From: Argopecten irradians
Taxonomy: Eukaryota; Mollusca; Bivalvia; Pectinida; Pectinidae
Assembly: GCF_041381155.1 (NCBI RefSeq)
Contig: NC_091135.1
Coordinates: forward strand, 60,362,567-60,426,566
Direction: 5' to 3'
DNA length: 64,000 nt
Below, piece after piece: positions 26,401-37,766 of the stretch. The notes beneath the pieces were generated by a model, which worked only from the letters and a program-made list of their open reading frames with translations, was not told the origin of the DNA and searched no databases. The stretch's first letter is position 1. Every line of letters begins with the position of its first letter. Made by a program: the position numbers and the translations under genes.

Positions 26401-29400
26401 CAGGATACAAATGTGAAGTAGTATGCAATAGCCCACTGACCTCCATTTCCTGCATGGAGACCTCACAGGCAGCACCTAGGCCAACACACAGTGGTGTAGG
26501 GACGGTACCACTCCTCATCCCACGCTCCTGTCCACCTCCACTCTGAGGGGCCTCAACTCTCACTCTGGGGCGTCGCCTCACGTAAAGGGCACCAACTCCT
26601 GGTATACACACAATACAAAACCTGTACTCATCACAGGGATATCATATCAAATTGTATTTAAAGAAAAATGGCACCTAGTGGCCTATGACCAAAGATCAAG
26701 ACAGCTTGGCGAGTTAGCATGTCATATGGTTAACCACTTCACCAGGTGAGTATCGTATCGTGAGACAATTCAATACTTTGTATGTTAGTTTATCTTTCAG
26801 GCAAGGTTGTGTTATGGCTGATAAACACATTAGTAACATTTGACACAAAATTGTTTTAGAGATATTTTTTTTTACAGACCTCTAATATATGTTGTTCAGT
26901 GTGAAATAACTACTACAAATGGACACTATCGTACATGTACATAGTGACTCTTGTTACTCAAACAAACCTATTACTATATATACTATTTAATCTCACATAA
27001 CTTCAAAGTTATGCATGGTAACAACAAACCTTTAGGCCCGTACATCTTGTGTCCACTGATTGACATTAGATCTATCTTCATGTCATTGACATTGACCGGC
27101 ACTTTACCCACAGCCTGAGCAGCATCCGTGTGGAGAAATATCTTATTGGCTCGGCATATCTCACCTACGTATGTCACAGAGAAAAAGAATTATAAAGATA
27201 GTGGTTACTTACCAAAGCAATACAGACAATATGGCATTATCTTCATAGTAATGCTACTATCATCACACAAGGGAGATAAGGCCTCCGTATCTTTATGAAA
27301 ATGCCAAACAAATAAATTTAAACCTTGTGCTCAGTCAGTGGAAATTCCCCTCTTAAAAGTGTGTATCTACTAACCTCCACCAGAAAACTTTATTTACAGC
27401 TATATCGATCCAGAATATAAATTTCTACTGCTTCAAGTTCCAGGCGTGCACAGAGAATTATGATGGTAAAATGACAGGATAATCTTTTTTTTGTAAAAGC
27501 TAATAGGGATTGAGAGTTGTAAGATAACCTTAATCATATCTACAAACCAACAAGCCAGATACATACCTATTTCCTGTATTGGTTGTTTCACACCAATTTC
27601 ATTATTGACCATCATCACTGACACCAGACTAGTATCCGGAAGAATGGCATCCTTCAGTTTCTGTTAACATATCAACAAGAGTTCAGTGTAATTTTTATAT
27701 TCCCCATTGTATTATTTTGTCAATCATGTCAAAGTTTATAAAGCAGAATACAATGTTTTAGTTAGAAAGGGAAGCCAATGAAACTTCAATCCCAGCTGAT
27801 ATAATTAACTGTGAAAAATGTAACTACAGATACAACTTGCAAGAAATATACTTAAACTTTTTAAAATCCAATTTACATGAATCATGAATAAAATTTCCTT
27901 CCAATCCTAGTAAGGTTACTACTCTCGATTATATCATTATATTATATGTCATTTAGGTGTGCCACGATACAGTAAATGCGTATTGTGATATATGGCAATA
28001 TTGTGTTGGTGTATTGCAATACTTCTTAAAATATATTGACACCCCCCCTATGCATGTAGCACTTGGATCAAAACTTTTGTATTACCCTAACTATTTTTTT
28101 CCCATGATTCATTCAAGTGGCAACACTCTACAGTAAATGCAAATTTTTATTTTCATTGTACTTTTCAACTTTAATGGCTGATAAAAGAATTCATAACAAC
28201 AACAAAAACATGACATATCTTGTCATCTGAAATAAATTAAAAATGGTACAACTATCAACTATCACGATTTTGAATTATGACTGCTGACTGTAATGAGTAT
28301 TGAATGTAATGAAAGGGAATGGCTAGAACGTAACTGATGTATTCAAAAAACATGAAGATTAAAGATGATTTCTCATTTTCAACAAGACACACAGCATTAT
28401 TTGTTTTAAAAGATTCCAGTCCATGACTCCATGATCGAATTTGTCAACCGAGATTCGTTTCGCCATGCTCTTTTGAATCAACATTAACATGGCGTTTGTA
28501 TGCAGTGGACAATGACCATCCTCGATACTCCTGGGGTTCCGATCACTTACGATCTGTACACCCCTGGACTATATACATGTATATATATCTCATAGTAAAA
28601 CTGTAGGCAACAGAATAGAACAGGTAATTTAGTCATTTGATGTACATCAAAAGAGCCGTATAATGGTACACTGTGGTTGACTGTGTGGCTTTGATGTTAG
28701 GCGTCGCTCTCTCTGTAGTCTTCAAAGGAAATCTTTGCTAGCCTGTGATTGGTCAAATGTTTTCCGCTGAGCTGCCTTCGATTTCACTATGAGATAGTCC
28801 AGCGGTGTAGATATCGTAAGTAATCAGAACCCCTGGAATATCGAGGATGGGCAATGGCATGTCGGTTTACAAACACTCAAGTAATGCAGACTTCACTCAG
28901 TTCACTTTCCGAAAAATGGAAACGATTATTTATAACCAAAAACCTCGCATGACACACAGTAATAGCATTAAATACAAGTGCTGTATGTATCGCCAAAAAA
29001 CCTGTACATAACATTCATATTGCGATATCATATCGTTTTCCAATGTATTGCAATATACCTGTAAACCGCAGCATCCCTAATGTCATTAAGCAGGCTTAGT
29101 GACATGTTTTTTTTACACTGTTATGTACCTATTACAAATTATATTATTATATACACAAATGTACCTGTATATCAATATAATGATACATGTATCTATACAT
29201 GTATAATCATTGATTACTTATTTCCCAATATAATCATAACTAGAACTGCCACCAGAGTGGACGACTAATACTCCCATTTATCTCTGAGAGAAGGAGAAAG
29301 AATTTAATTTGTATACTTACCTGTGTAGATACTATAAATATTGCACTTAAATAATAATATCATTATATTACACTGTTTATAATTCACTATTTACCTGTAT

Positions 29401-32400
29401 ATCAATAAGTCCATTTGTCATCACAGGTAGGTAGGTCACATCAAAGCCTTCTGCCTCTAAAGCTCGACATGAATCTAGGACACATTTGTGTTCCTGACAG
29501 AGAAAATCATTGTTATAATGCATTGCCTTGAGCAGGGAAAATATTTATTGTGAATGAAAACACAAAACTGAGAATCGGAGTTATCTAAATATTAACAGAA
29601 TGGGAAATTAATCAAGAGGCCCAGAGGGCCTGTATTGCTCACCTGGTTATTGTAATGCCAAATAATGTTCAGAGTTCTGAGTACAGGATCATTGTTTCTT
29701 TTCTGAAGGAATTTAAAGATTAACCTTTAATTTCCCTATTGGGACCCATTCTATCTGCTCCAGGGGGTAACGCCAAAATTCATACAAACTATGTTCCCTT
29801 CCCCAAAGGAAGTTTCTGGCTAAATTTGGGTTACATTCCATTCAGAACTCTATGACTAGTAGCGATTTAAAGGCTATACCTCTATTTCCCCTAAAATTCC
29901 CCTATTTGGCCCCACCCCTCCTGCCCCTGGGGGGGTGGGTGGGTGGGGTAGGGGTTTCAGAGTCAAAATGTATACCAACTATATTACGCTTCCCCAAAGG
30001 ATGTTTCTGGCCAAATTTGGTTACATTCCATGCAGACATCTATGACTAGTAGCGATTTAAAGGATTAACCTCTATTTCCCCTATTGGGCACCGCCCCTCC
30101 TGCCCCCAGAGATTCAGAGCCAAATTCATACAAACTTCCCATTCCCCCAAGGATGTTTCTGGCCAAATTTGGTCACATTCCATGCAGAACTCTATGACTA
30201 GTAGGGATTTAAAGGATTTACCTCTATTTCCCCTATTGGGCCCCGCCCCTCCTGCCCCCGGAGGGTCAGAGCCAAAATTTATACAAACTCTGTTCCCCTT
30301 CCCCAAGGATGTTTCTGGCCAAATTTGTTTACATTCCATGCAGAACTCTATGACTAATGGCGATTTAAAGGAAATGTTGACGGACGGACAGATGTCGGGC
30401 CAGGTGAGCTAAAAATGACAAAACTTAAGAAACAGTGGTGTAAAAGTCATACAACTTAATTAAAGTACATGATGTAATGTCAAGTGATCTACTATCTATG
30501 CTATGTCATCTGACTTAGTGTCTATACTGTAATGTCATGTGACTTAGTGTCTATACGGTAATGTCATGTGCCTTACTGTCTATACTGTAATGTCAAGTGA
30601 TCTACTGTCTATGCTGTAATGTCAAGTGACTTACTGTTTGTGCTGTAATGACAATGGACTTAGTATCTGTGCTATAATGTCATGTGACTTAGTGTCTTTG
30701 CTAAAATGTCATGATTTAATGTCTATCTATAATGTCATGTGATTAACTGTTTATACTGTAATGTCATGTGACATACTGTATACTGTAATGTCATGTGACT
30801 TACTGTTTGTGCTGTAATGTCATGTTACTTAGTGTCTATGATATAATGTCATGTGACTTAATGTCTATACTGTAATGTCATGTGATTTACTGTATGTGTT
30901 GTAATGTCATGTGATTTACTGTATGTTGTAATGTCATGTGACCTACTGTTTTTGCTGTAATGTCATGTGACTTATTGTCTATGCTATAATGTCATGTGAC
31001 TTAGTGTCTATACTGTAAGGTCATGTGACTTATTATCTGTTCTATAATGTCATGTGACTAAGTGTCTATCTATAATGTCATGTGCCTTATTGTCTATCTA
31101 TAATGTCATGTGGATGAATGTCTATACTGTAATATCATGTGACTTTCTGTCTGTGCTGTAATATCATGTGACTTACTGTCCATGCTGTAATGACATGTGA
31201 CTTAGTATCTGTGCTATAATGTCATGTGACTAAGTGTCTATCTATAATGTCATGTGACTAACTGTTTATACTGTAATGTCATGTGACTTACTGTCTATAC
31301 TGTAATGTCATGTGATTTACTGTATGTTGTAATGTCATGTGACTTACGGTCTTTGCGGTAATGTCATGTGACTTACTGTCCATGCTGTAATGACATGTGA
31401 CTTAGTATCTGTGCTATAATGTCATGTGCCTTAAATGTTTATACAGTAATGTAATGTGCCTTAATGTCTATACTGTAATGTCATGTGACTTAATGTCTGT
31501 CTATAATGTCATGTGACTTAGTGTCTATGCTTTAATGTCATGTGACTTAGTGTCTTTACTAAAATGTCATGTGATTTAATGTCTATCTATAATGTCATAT
31601 GACTTACTGTATATACTGTAATGTCATGTGACTTACTGTCTATACTGTAAGGTCATGTGACTTATTATCTGTGCTATAATGTCATGTGACTAAGTGTCTA
31701 TCTATAATGTGATGTGCCTTATTGTCTATCTATAATGTCATGTGCCTGAATGTCTATACTGTAATATCATGTGACTTTCTGTCTGTGCTGTAATATCATG
31801 TGACTTACTGTCCATGCTGTTATGATATGTGACTTAGTATCTGTGCTATAATGTCATGTGACTAACTGTTTATACTGTAATGTCATGTGACTTACTGTCT
31901 ATACTGTAATGTCATGTGATTTACTGTATGTTGTAATGTCATGTGACTTACTGTCTTTGCGGTAATGTCATGTGACTTACTGTCCATGCTGTAATGACAT
32001 GTGACTTAGTATCTGTGCTATAATGTCATGTGCCTTAAATGTTTATACTGTAATGTAATGTGCCTTAATGTCTATACTGTAATGACATGATGTGACTAAA
32101 TGTCTGTCTAAATGTCATGTGACTTAGTGTCTATGTTTTAATGTCATGTGACTTAGTGTCTTTGCTAAAATGTCATGTGATTTAATGTCTATCTATAATG
32201 TCATGTGACTTACTGTATATACTGTAATGTCATGTGACTTACTGTCTATAATGTGACTTACTGTCTATACTGTAATGTCATGTGACTTACTGTTTGTGCT
32301 GTAATGTCATGTTACTTAGTGTCTATGATATAATGTCATGTGACTTAATGTCTATACTGTAATGTCATGTGATTTACTGTATGTGTTGTAATGTCATGTG

Positions 32401-35400
32401 ATTTACTGTATGTTGTAATGTCATGTGACCTACTGTTTTTGCTGTAATGTCATGTGACTTACTGTCCATGCTGTTATGATATGTGACTTAGTATCTGTGC
32501 TATATTGTCATGTGACTAAGTGTCTATCTATAATGTCATGTGCCTTAAATGTTTATACTGTAATGTCATGTGCCTTAATGTCTATACTGTAATGTCATGT
32601 GACTTAATGTCTATCTATAATGTCATGTGACTTAGTGTCTATGCTTTAATGTCATGTGACTTAATGTATATGCTAAAATGTCATGTGACTTAGTGTCTAT
32701 ACTGTAAGGTCATGTGACTTAGTATCTGTGCTATAATGGCATGTGACTATGTGTCTATCTATAATGTCATGTGCCTTAATGTCTATCTATAATGTCATGT
32801 GCCTTAATGTCTATCTATAATGTCATGTGCCTTAATGTCTATACTGTAATATCATGTGACTTACTGTCTATGCTATAATGTGTGACTTACTGTGTATGCT
32901 GTAATGACATGAGACTTAAAATCTGTGCTATAATGTCATGTGACTTAGTGTCATTGCTAAAATGTCATGTGACTTACTGTTTGTGTTGTGATGTCATGTG
33001 ATTTACTGTATATGCTGTTATGTCATGTGATTTACTGTCTATGTTGTAATGTCATGTGACTTACTGTCTTTGCTATAATGTCATGTGACTACTGTCCATG
33101 CTGTAATGATATTTGACTTAGTATCTGTGCTATAATGTCATGTGACTTAGTATCTGTGCTATAATGTCATGTGACTTAGTGTCTATCTATAATGTCATGT
33201 GACTTAGTATCTTTGCTTTAATGTCATGTGACTTAATGTATATACTGTAATGTCATGTAACTTAGTGTCTATGCTATAATGTCATGTGACTTAGTGTCTA
33301 TACTGTAAGGTAATGTGACTTAGTATATGTGCTATAATGTCATTTGACTAAGTGTCTATGTATAATGTCATGTGCCTTAATGTTTATACTGTAATGTCAT
33401 GTGACTTAGAGTCTATACTGTAATGTCATGTGACTTAGTGTCTGTGCTATAATGTCATGTGACTTACTGGCTCTACTGTAATGTCATATGACTTAGATTA
33501 TGAGCTGTTGTAATTTAACTTACTGTTTGTGTTGTTATAACATGTTTTTTCTTGCTTTTGTAGAACCTGCCTACTCCTTTGACGGCAATGTTGTTGGACT
33601 CAGTAGCTCCACTGGTGAACACAACCTCCCTGGGATCAGCACCAATTAGTGTAGCAATTTGCTGTTATCACAAAACAAATCACATTTTAAAACTAGATAT
33701 CCCAGAACGATATCTGCATCCAGTCTTAAATTATCTATATCTGTCAAATTAAAAATGTGTTTTTTCTATACCTGGTACAATCTTTTCATTTCACTCTTAA
33801 TATGTGTAATAAAACATCATTTCACATTGGGTAAATGTACATGAGTTGTCAAAATTCAAGGTGGTTAAATTTTACAAATGGACAGACAGATGGATGATGG
33901 ACCAAGGAAGACAGACAATTTAAATAGCCAAGCCATGTAATGATGGTGGTCTTGAATTCATTTTCGTAAGCTAATTCATCAATCTGTCGAGATTTGGAAA
34001 TTTGAGTATGGTAGGTACACTGTACTTACACATCCCCTATATTTCAATGGATGATATTTACATGATGCTAAATGTAATATAATTATGACCATACTTGTCT
34101 TGCTTTTTCAACAGCTGCTTCACTTTCCCATCCATACGCATGAGTTCTTGAATGTGGGTTTCCATAGTAACTAACAAAGTAAGGTAGCATGGCATCCAAA
34201 ACACGAGGATCCTGTGAATAAAACAATAATATAACAATTTTTCATCAAAACAACTAATCAATCTCCTCAGACATTTTCTCCATCAAATTAAAGCAATGGT
34301 CACAGATCATGCATGTGTATACAACACTGTAGATTGCTGCAAAATAGACAGACCTAGAGCTAATAATTACAAGTAAATTCTGTCACTTAAAGGCCCACTA
34401 CCTTTCCGAAACGGCTTTTAATTTTTAAATGGGAATGTAAAACTAGATCGATATGCTTGCAGAGTCTTAAAAATTATTAACTTACCGTTAATACTACATT
34501 TATCATCACCCTCTGCACGATTTGATTAAAATAAATAAAATGCTTATTTTCATAACGCGGGTCGTATTATGTTTCCCGCCGTCGTCCTAAATACCGTGCG
34601 GTAGTTGACTATCACTGCGCCAGACGGCAAAACGGCGAATTGACTCTCCACTGTTTTCATATTTCATATATTACGCAGGAAATCTTGCATATGTTTGGTG
34701 TCGTAACCTTATTTTAGGTCATTGGTATGTATTTTCTGATGTTATTAAGGTTTTTTAAGAAACCTTCATATTTTGCTCCGGAAAGGTAATGGGCCTTTAA
34801 ATAATTTATTCAATGATATTTTCTGGAGTGAGGCTCCATCACGTTGTACCAATCAGTTGTCAGTTTAAACCAATCAGTGTTTTACATACAAAAGTTTGGT
34901 GGAAAATTTCTTGGTAGTAAAAATAGAAATTTACAGGCATAGACTAATCAGTTCAAAGAAATTTTAACCTCATTTCAGTAGAAACATGTATAACTGAGTA
35001 AAACAAAGGGAAGTAACTCACATACACTTGTATATATGAACGTGTATGTTTTTACTACCTATGTCAGCCTCTCACATGTGTGTAATATGTGTATATGTGT
35101 CATTGGTGCCTTTGAATTTCATGGCATGCAGTTATTAAAGCACATTATAAATTTATTAACAAGTAAGGGACGTGTTGAATGTGCATCAAAACAAGCTAGG
35201 GAAGTGTTGAATGTGCATCAAAACAAGTAAGGGACATGTTGAATGTGCATCTAAACAAGTTAGGGAAGTGTTGAATGCGCATCATAACAAGTTAGGGACG
35301 TGTTGAATGTGCATCTAAACAAGTTAGGGAAGTGTTGAATGTGCATCTAAACAAGTTAGGGATGTGTTGAATGTGCATCAAAACAAGTTAGGGAAGTGTT

Positions 35401-37766
35401 GAATGTGCATCTAAACAAGTTAGGGATGTGTTGAATGTGCATCTAAACATGTGTTGAATGTGCATCTAAACAAGTTAGGGAAGTGTTGAATGTGCATCTA
35501 AACAAGTTAGGGACGTGTTGAATGTGCATCTAAACAAGTTAGGGAAGTGTTGAATGTGCATCATAACAAGTTAGGGACGTGTTGAATGTGCATCAAAACA
35601 AGTTAGGGAAGTGTTGAAAGTGTATCAAAACAAGTTAGGGACGTGTTGAATGTGCATCTAAACAAGTTAGGGACTTGTTGAATGTGTATCAAAACAAGTT
35701 AGGGAAGTGTTGAATGTGCATCATAACAAGTTAGGGAAGTGTTGAATGTGCATCTAAACAAGTTAGGGACGTGTTGAATGTGCATCAAAACAAGTTAGGG
35801 AAGTGTTGAATGTGCATCTAAACAAGTAAGGGAAGTGTTGAATGTGCATCAAAACAAGTTAGGGAAGTGTTGAATGTGCATCTAAACAAGTTAGGGAAGT
35901 GATGAATGTGCATCAAAACAAGTTAGGGAAGTGTTGAATGTGCATCTAAACAAGTTAGGGACGTGTTGAATGTGCATCAAAACAAGTTAGGGAAGTGTTG
36001 AATGTGCATCTAAACAAGTTAGGGAAGTGTTGAATGTGCATCTTAACAAGTTAGGGACGTGTTGAATGTGCATCAAAACAAGTTAGGGAAGTGTTGAATG
36101 TGCATCATAACAAGTTAGGGAAGTGTTGAATATGTATCAATAGAAATATATATCCATGTAGTTTTTTTTATTTAATTACATGTATCCATGGATAACTATC
36201 AGAAGTTACCAGTGGTGTCAGTAGTTACCAATTATTTATTCTTTATGTATATATCAAATGTTAAATGTAAACTTAGTTATCAATAATATTGTTACTTACA
36301 TGTATGTGTATCACATCTATACATAATTACCAATGGTATTGTTCGTTGTGAGTATCACATGTATATATAGTTAAATACTAATGGAGTTGATAATTGTGTA
36401 TCTATAACTAGTTACCAGGGGAGTTGTTGCTTGTGTATCCAGATAAAGGGGTCTCATTTCTTTTGCTGGCATATCCTTCCTCATTTGAGAAAAGTCCTCA
36501 CTTTTAGCTGCAACTAAATGAAATTATCAATTAATGTTCCATGAACTGTAACTTAGTTCTACAACAATCATGCTTTAGGAAGAAACAAATGGCCTTTAGT
36601 ACAATATATCTTTACTGTATGATATGAAATTTTCATGTGTAAAATGTTTGTTGTTTTCATGGTTGCTTATGCTATGGAACCACCAATATAAAAACAAAAC
36701 TGATAACCATATTTGTCATAATTAGAGCGGAATCGCGCCCCAAGCATTTAAATAATTGTAACAAAGGGGACCCTTATTAATGAACCAAAATGTAAGTTGT
36801 GGAAAAAAGTCAGCTATATTTTAAATATATCTGTACTCAAGGTACATTAATATCTGTTACAATATCATTTAAGACATATTATGTCATGACTCACATGTAA
36901 AAGACTTCAACTCTTTTCCAAAAAAGGGGAGGGCACTTTTTGGGGAGGGGCACTAATTACAACAAATACAGTACATACCAAAATTGGAATAACTGTACAT
37001 GTGCCATTATAAAATATATGCTAGCCACAAATATTTCTAGGCATGAGAATTTTGAAGGCTTTTAACCAGACAAGAAAATAATTTTTAAAACAAGATATCC
37101 CACAGAGATCTTTGCACCCACCCAGAAACATATATACATAGAAATTGTCAACTCCGCCATTTTTACGATCGACAGATGTATCTCTGTAAGCATGTGCTTA
37201 GGTTTTTTTTAGATAAACTCTTAAATAGTTAAATGCAGCTGAATAACTTTGATATTTTATAAAAGTGCAGTAATTTTCAGATGAGTTGAGTATGATTTTG
37301 GATAGAACTAGAAATATGTATGTTAGACATTAAGTGCTCGCTAAAAACTTACTAATCTTAATTTCCGCTATGAAATTATACTCTGCAACAGGTGTACATA
37401 GCTCTTTCGCTCATTATCCTTGGGACTATATTGCAAGGAGATGATTTAGGCCCTTGGTGCATTGTAATAAATACTTTCCTTTACTTCATCAGAACTTTAA
37501 ATGTGAAATTTCTTGGAGTTCTATGTTACATAAAAGTGTGTTTATTATTATATTGATATTGATACAATACACTTGTTTCGCTGTTCAAAATAGTCGTCCA
37601 CTAGAACACCGTCCAGTCTCTGTGCACGAACGCTTTTCTTGGGTACATTAAACCTAGAGCTCAGACTGATATTTTATAATGTGTTTTTTATTCTGTTTCT
37701 CTTACGCAAAGCTGTGCAGCAAATGCGGTCTATGGTCACAGGGTTTAGTAAGCTATAGTGCAACAT
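23493..37766 (-). CDS. NFS1: Mitochondrial cysteine desulfurase NFS1, 13 exons, complete
   Basis: PLP enzyme that takes sulfur from cysteine for Fe-S cluster assembly on ISCU, working with ISD11, ACP and frataxin in the mitochondrial matrix. Exons (minus strand): 37706..37766, 36416..36507, 34095..34211, 33524..33661, 29395..29493, 27567..27660, 27030..27164, 26441..26598, 26086..26191, 25498..25579, 24733..24816, 23868..23957, 23493..23556. Together 1320 bp, 439 codons plus stop; human NFS1 is 457 residues. Visible: [57 protein letters not shown] with PLP Lys240, [26 protein letters not shown] with catalytic Cys363, and a C-terminus [17 protein letters not shown]. All phases match. Exon 1 (start [14 protein letters not shown]) is the weak point: chosen for its strong GTAAGAG donor and correct phase, but it is poorly arginine-rich for a presequence. 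The exon 7 donor GTTTGT and exon 8 donor GTCAGT are weaker than usual. Introns are loaded with transposons and minisatellites. Confidence 0.95.
24075..24260 (+). repeat. Diverged partial copy of the 13.9-kb interspersed repeat (NFS1 intron 11)
   Basis: AAGGATGGCCTCCC, GGGAGGCTGCAATA, GAAGCATGTGGTAAAAGATAC and AACACCCCACACAGTCACAC line up in order with the first ~250 bp of the copy at 13945. Older and truncated at its right end. Confidence 0.65.
25235..25473. mobile_element. MITE in NFS1 intron 10, ~25 bp from the exon 10 donor
   Basis: Left end TACTGTATAGTTGCTAA, right end (inverted) TACGGTATAATTGTTAA. The interior is rich in short TTTCGC/GCGAAA words. No coding. Its right end leaves about 24 bp before the last base of exon 10 (25498), so it defines almost the entire 5' side of that intron. 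Confidence 0.6.
27954..29079. mobile_element. Non-autonomous hAT-like transposon (NFS1 intron 5)
   Basis: Terminal repeats TAGGTGTGCCACGATAC and, from the right, TAGGGATGCTGCGG, with inner matches to TATTGCAATAC. Perfect 8-bp target duplication ATGTCATT on both sides (27946..27953 and 29080..29087), diagnostic of hAT-type transposition. 1126 bp, no transposase motif; carries another MITE inside. Confidence 0.8.
28511..28855. mobile_element. MITE nested in the hAT-like element
   Basis: Inverted arms of about 75-85 bp: 28511..28600 starting AATGACCATCCTCGATACTC, and 28780..28855 ending ATATCGAGGATGGGCAAT. Both arms share GGGGTTC, ACTTACGAT and TGGACTAT in mirrored order. Spacer of about 180 bp without coding. 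Because it lies within the hAT-like copy, it was probably inserted later. Confidence 0.7.
29612..30411 (-). mobile_element. Pearl/HINE-like element, short copy (NFS1 intron 4)
   Basis: Left end CAAGAGGCCCAGAGGGCCTG..GCTCACCTGG, right end GGGCCAGGTGAGCTA, with core units of about 155 bp between (TATGACTAGTAGCGATTTAA at 29851, 30041 and 30193, and a variant at 30349). It is the reverse orientation of the copy at 44770. Termini plus tandem core units is the architecture of bivalve pearl elements, now usually regarded as Helitron/Helentron-associated. No coding. Confidence 0.75.
30470..33520. repeat. 29-bp minisatellite, ~100 copies (NFS1 intron 4)
   Basis: Consensus TGTCATGTGACTTACTGTCT followed by ATACTGTAA, with variants TTAGTG, CCTTAATG and CTATCTATAA. 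Blocks are repeated at larger scale: 31324..31450 matches 31928..32060 (~604 bp apart), 31019 matches 31651 (632 bp), and 30806..30965 matches 32294..32455 (~1.49 kb). The right edge touches NFS1 exon 4 (last coding base 33524). Most units carry TCATGTGA. Confidence 0.97.
34391..34796. mobile_element. TTAA-flanked MITE (NFS1 intron 2)
   Basis: 406 bp with terminal repeats AGGCCCACTACCTTTCCG and, inverted, AGGCCCATTACCTTTCCG, each abutted by TTAA (34387..34390 and 34797..34800). The interior is non-coding. The TTAA target fits piggyBac or Kolobok transposases. Confidence 0.8.
35150..36135. repeat. 32-bp minisatellite, ~31 copies (NFS1 intron 2)
   Basis: Unit AAGTTAGGGAAGTGTTGAAT followed by GTGCATCTAAAC. 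Variant positions (GACGTG/GAAGTG, ATCAAAAC/ATCTAAAC/ATCATAAC) often alternate, suggesting partial two-unit duplication steps. Every unit has one GTTAGGG. Very homogeneous, so recently amplified or homogenised. Confidence 0.97.
37706..37766 (-). CDS. NFS1: Candidate first coding exon of NFS1 (mitochondrial presequence)
   Basis: ATG at 37764..37766, 20 codons plus one base, then a GTAAGAG donor. The single leftover C joins the CT at the start of the next exon (36507) in the phase needed to reach the conserved [13 protein letters not shown], and the total becomes a multiple of three. The peptide is hydrophobic with one Arg; a matrix presequence would normally be richer in Arg. No better ATG with a donor was found between 36.5 and 38.2 kb. 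An unseen upstream exon remains possible. Confidence 0.5.

Noticed and set aside
29080-29268. 62-codon plus-strand frame
   Set aside because: Low-complexity intron sequence of NFS1 on the opposite strand, partly in the hAT target duplication.
35150-36135. Interstitial telomere or CRISPR-like array
   Set aside because: TTAGGG occurs once per 32-bp unit and is not contiguous; units have no unique spacers and the DNA is animal, so CRISPR does not apply.
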